Shown here piece after piece: positions 63,850-64,000 of a stretch of 64,000 nt of DNA; position 1 is the first letter of the stretch, and each line of letters begins with the position of its first letter. The stretch lies in the NCBI GenBank assembly GCA_949287925.1, contig CASEIR010000066.1:47806-111805 (forward strand), written 5' to 3'. The DNA comes from an uncultured Lachnospiraceae bacterium. Its GTDB lineage: Bacteria; Bacillota; Clostridia; Lachnospirales; Lachnospiraceae. The position numbers and the translations under genes are program-made. Below the pieces are notes generated by a model that ran no database searches, was not told the origin of the DNA, and worked only from the letters and a program-made list of their open reading frames with translations.

Positions 63850-64000
63850 AGAGATGAGCAAAACATCTTAATAGAAATTTGAATTTTGGCAGTCAGCCCA
63901 TAAAATCCAGGAAAAGATTATTTCATGGCATAGCAAAGCTGACGTAAGTCCAAAACCTACGCTGCAATGGCTATATAGGAATAACGATATCAGGCAATCC
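63850..64000 (+). ncRNA. Possible structured leader or non-coding RNA (partial, unidentified)
   Basis: No coding frame of note follows the promoter over about 150 bases. GTCAGC (63892-63897) can pair with GCTGAC (63938-63943), and GAC-GTAA-GTC (63941-63950) forms an alternative GNRA-type hairpin. GGCAG (63888) could pair with CTGC (63962). The GCAAAGC stretch recalls one block of c-di-GMP-I riboswitches, but the rest of that consensus is not found. The gene it would serve lies beyond the window. Confidence 0.3.

Noticed and set aside
63888-64000. c-di-GMP-I riboswitch
   Set aside because: The GCAAAGC block is present, but the conserved GGGCAAACC block, the GAAA tetraloop helix and the 3' partner strand could not be placed.
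1-64000. CRISPR arrays, insertion sequences, prophage or integrative elements
   Set aside because: No regularly spaced repeats, transposase, integrase, phage structural genes or duplicated attachment-like ends were seen on reading both strands.

Overview
The window is a continuous stretch of chromosome from an anaerobic, spore-forming Firmicute, most likely a member of the Lachnospiraceae (Clostridia) of gut type. This is inferred from gene families and synteny. The dnaG-rpoD-trmK-Nif3 block, the DUF512/der/plsY/gpsA/spoIVA block, yicC-gmk-rpoZ, rimO-pgsA-cinA, the pyruvate formate-lyase pair, a choloylglycine-hydrolase family enzyme and a GGGtGRT protein all fit this group. SpoIVA implies endospore formation. 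The genus cannot be fixed from sequence reading alone. I see no prophage, insertion sequence, CRISPR array or conjugative module: this is core chromosome with a few accessory genes set into it.

Layout. 0-0.4 kb: end of a leucine-rich-repeat surface protein. 0.4-2.2 kb: a two-gene threonine/serine exporter whose first subunit carries an acetyltransferase domain. 2.2-6.3 kb: an aberrant sirtuin, gltX and a UvrD-type helicase, followed by a convergent DUF1292 gene. 6.7-10.7 kb: an orphan sugar-binding lipoprotein, a glycogen-debranching-like protein without its catalytic residues, a TraX-like membrane protein and a DUF5662 protein. 10.7 kb: tRNA-Leu. 11-19.7 kb: polyphosphate:AMP phosphotransferase, dgt, dnaG, rpoD, trmK, a Nif3-like gene and a TGS-domain nucleoside kinase. 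19.8-24.3 kb: aroC (minus), an L,D-transpeptidase, tgt and yajC. 24.4-29.9 kb: glycogen phosphorylase and pflB-pflA. 30-36.8 kb: leuB-ilvD-ilvB and serC-serA. 36.9 kb: a free-standing 24-codon gene. 37-38.2 kb: prs (minus). 38.3-45.2 kb: DUF512, der, plsY, gpsA, a bile-salt-hydrolase/penicillin-V-acylase-type enzyme and spoIVA. 45.3-48.1 kb: lrgAB-like genes, a MoaB-like gene, a metallo-beta-lactamase-fold hydrolase and rnhA. 48.2 kb: RNase P RNA. 48.5-50.9 kb (minus): pyrI, pyrB, a nitroreductase and a CmpB-type membrane protein. 51-53.4 kb: pheA and a DUF815 ATPase. 53.5-55.2 kb (minus): rqcH, interrupted by one in-frame stop codon. 55.3-61.9 kb: yicC-gmk-rpoZ, rimO-pgsA-cinA and a membrane-anchored acetyltransferase/DUF3298 fusion. 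62-63.7 kb: a NifU-like scaffold and a GGGtGRT protein. 63.8 kb to the end: a strong promoter followed by an unidentified leader or RNA.

How it fits together. Much of the window is information processing (primase, sigma A, omega, RNase P, RNase HI, tRNA modification, ribosome-associated quality control). Alongside it are biosynthesis of branched-chain amino acids, serine, aromatic amino acids and pyrimidines, and fermentative carbon flow from glycogen through glycogen phosphorylase and pyruvate formate-lyase.

The most unusual points are the debranching-enzyme homologue with every catalytic carboxylate replaced, the sirtuin with a rewritten NAD-pocket motif co-translated with gltX, the single-stop disruption of rqcH, two different GNAT-membrane-protein fusions, the small gene at 36.9 kb, the Rex/FNR-like palindrome on the pflB promoter, and the uncharacterised Fe-S scaffold/GGGtGRT pair.
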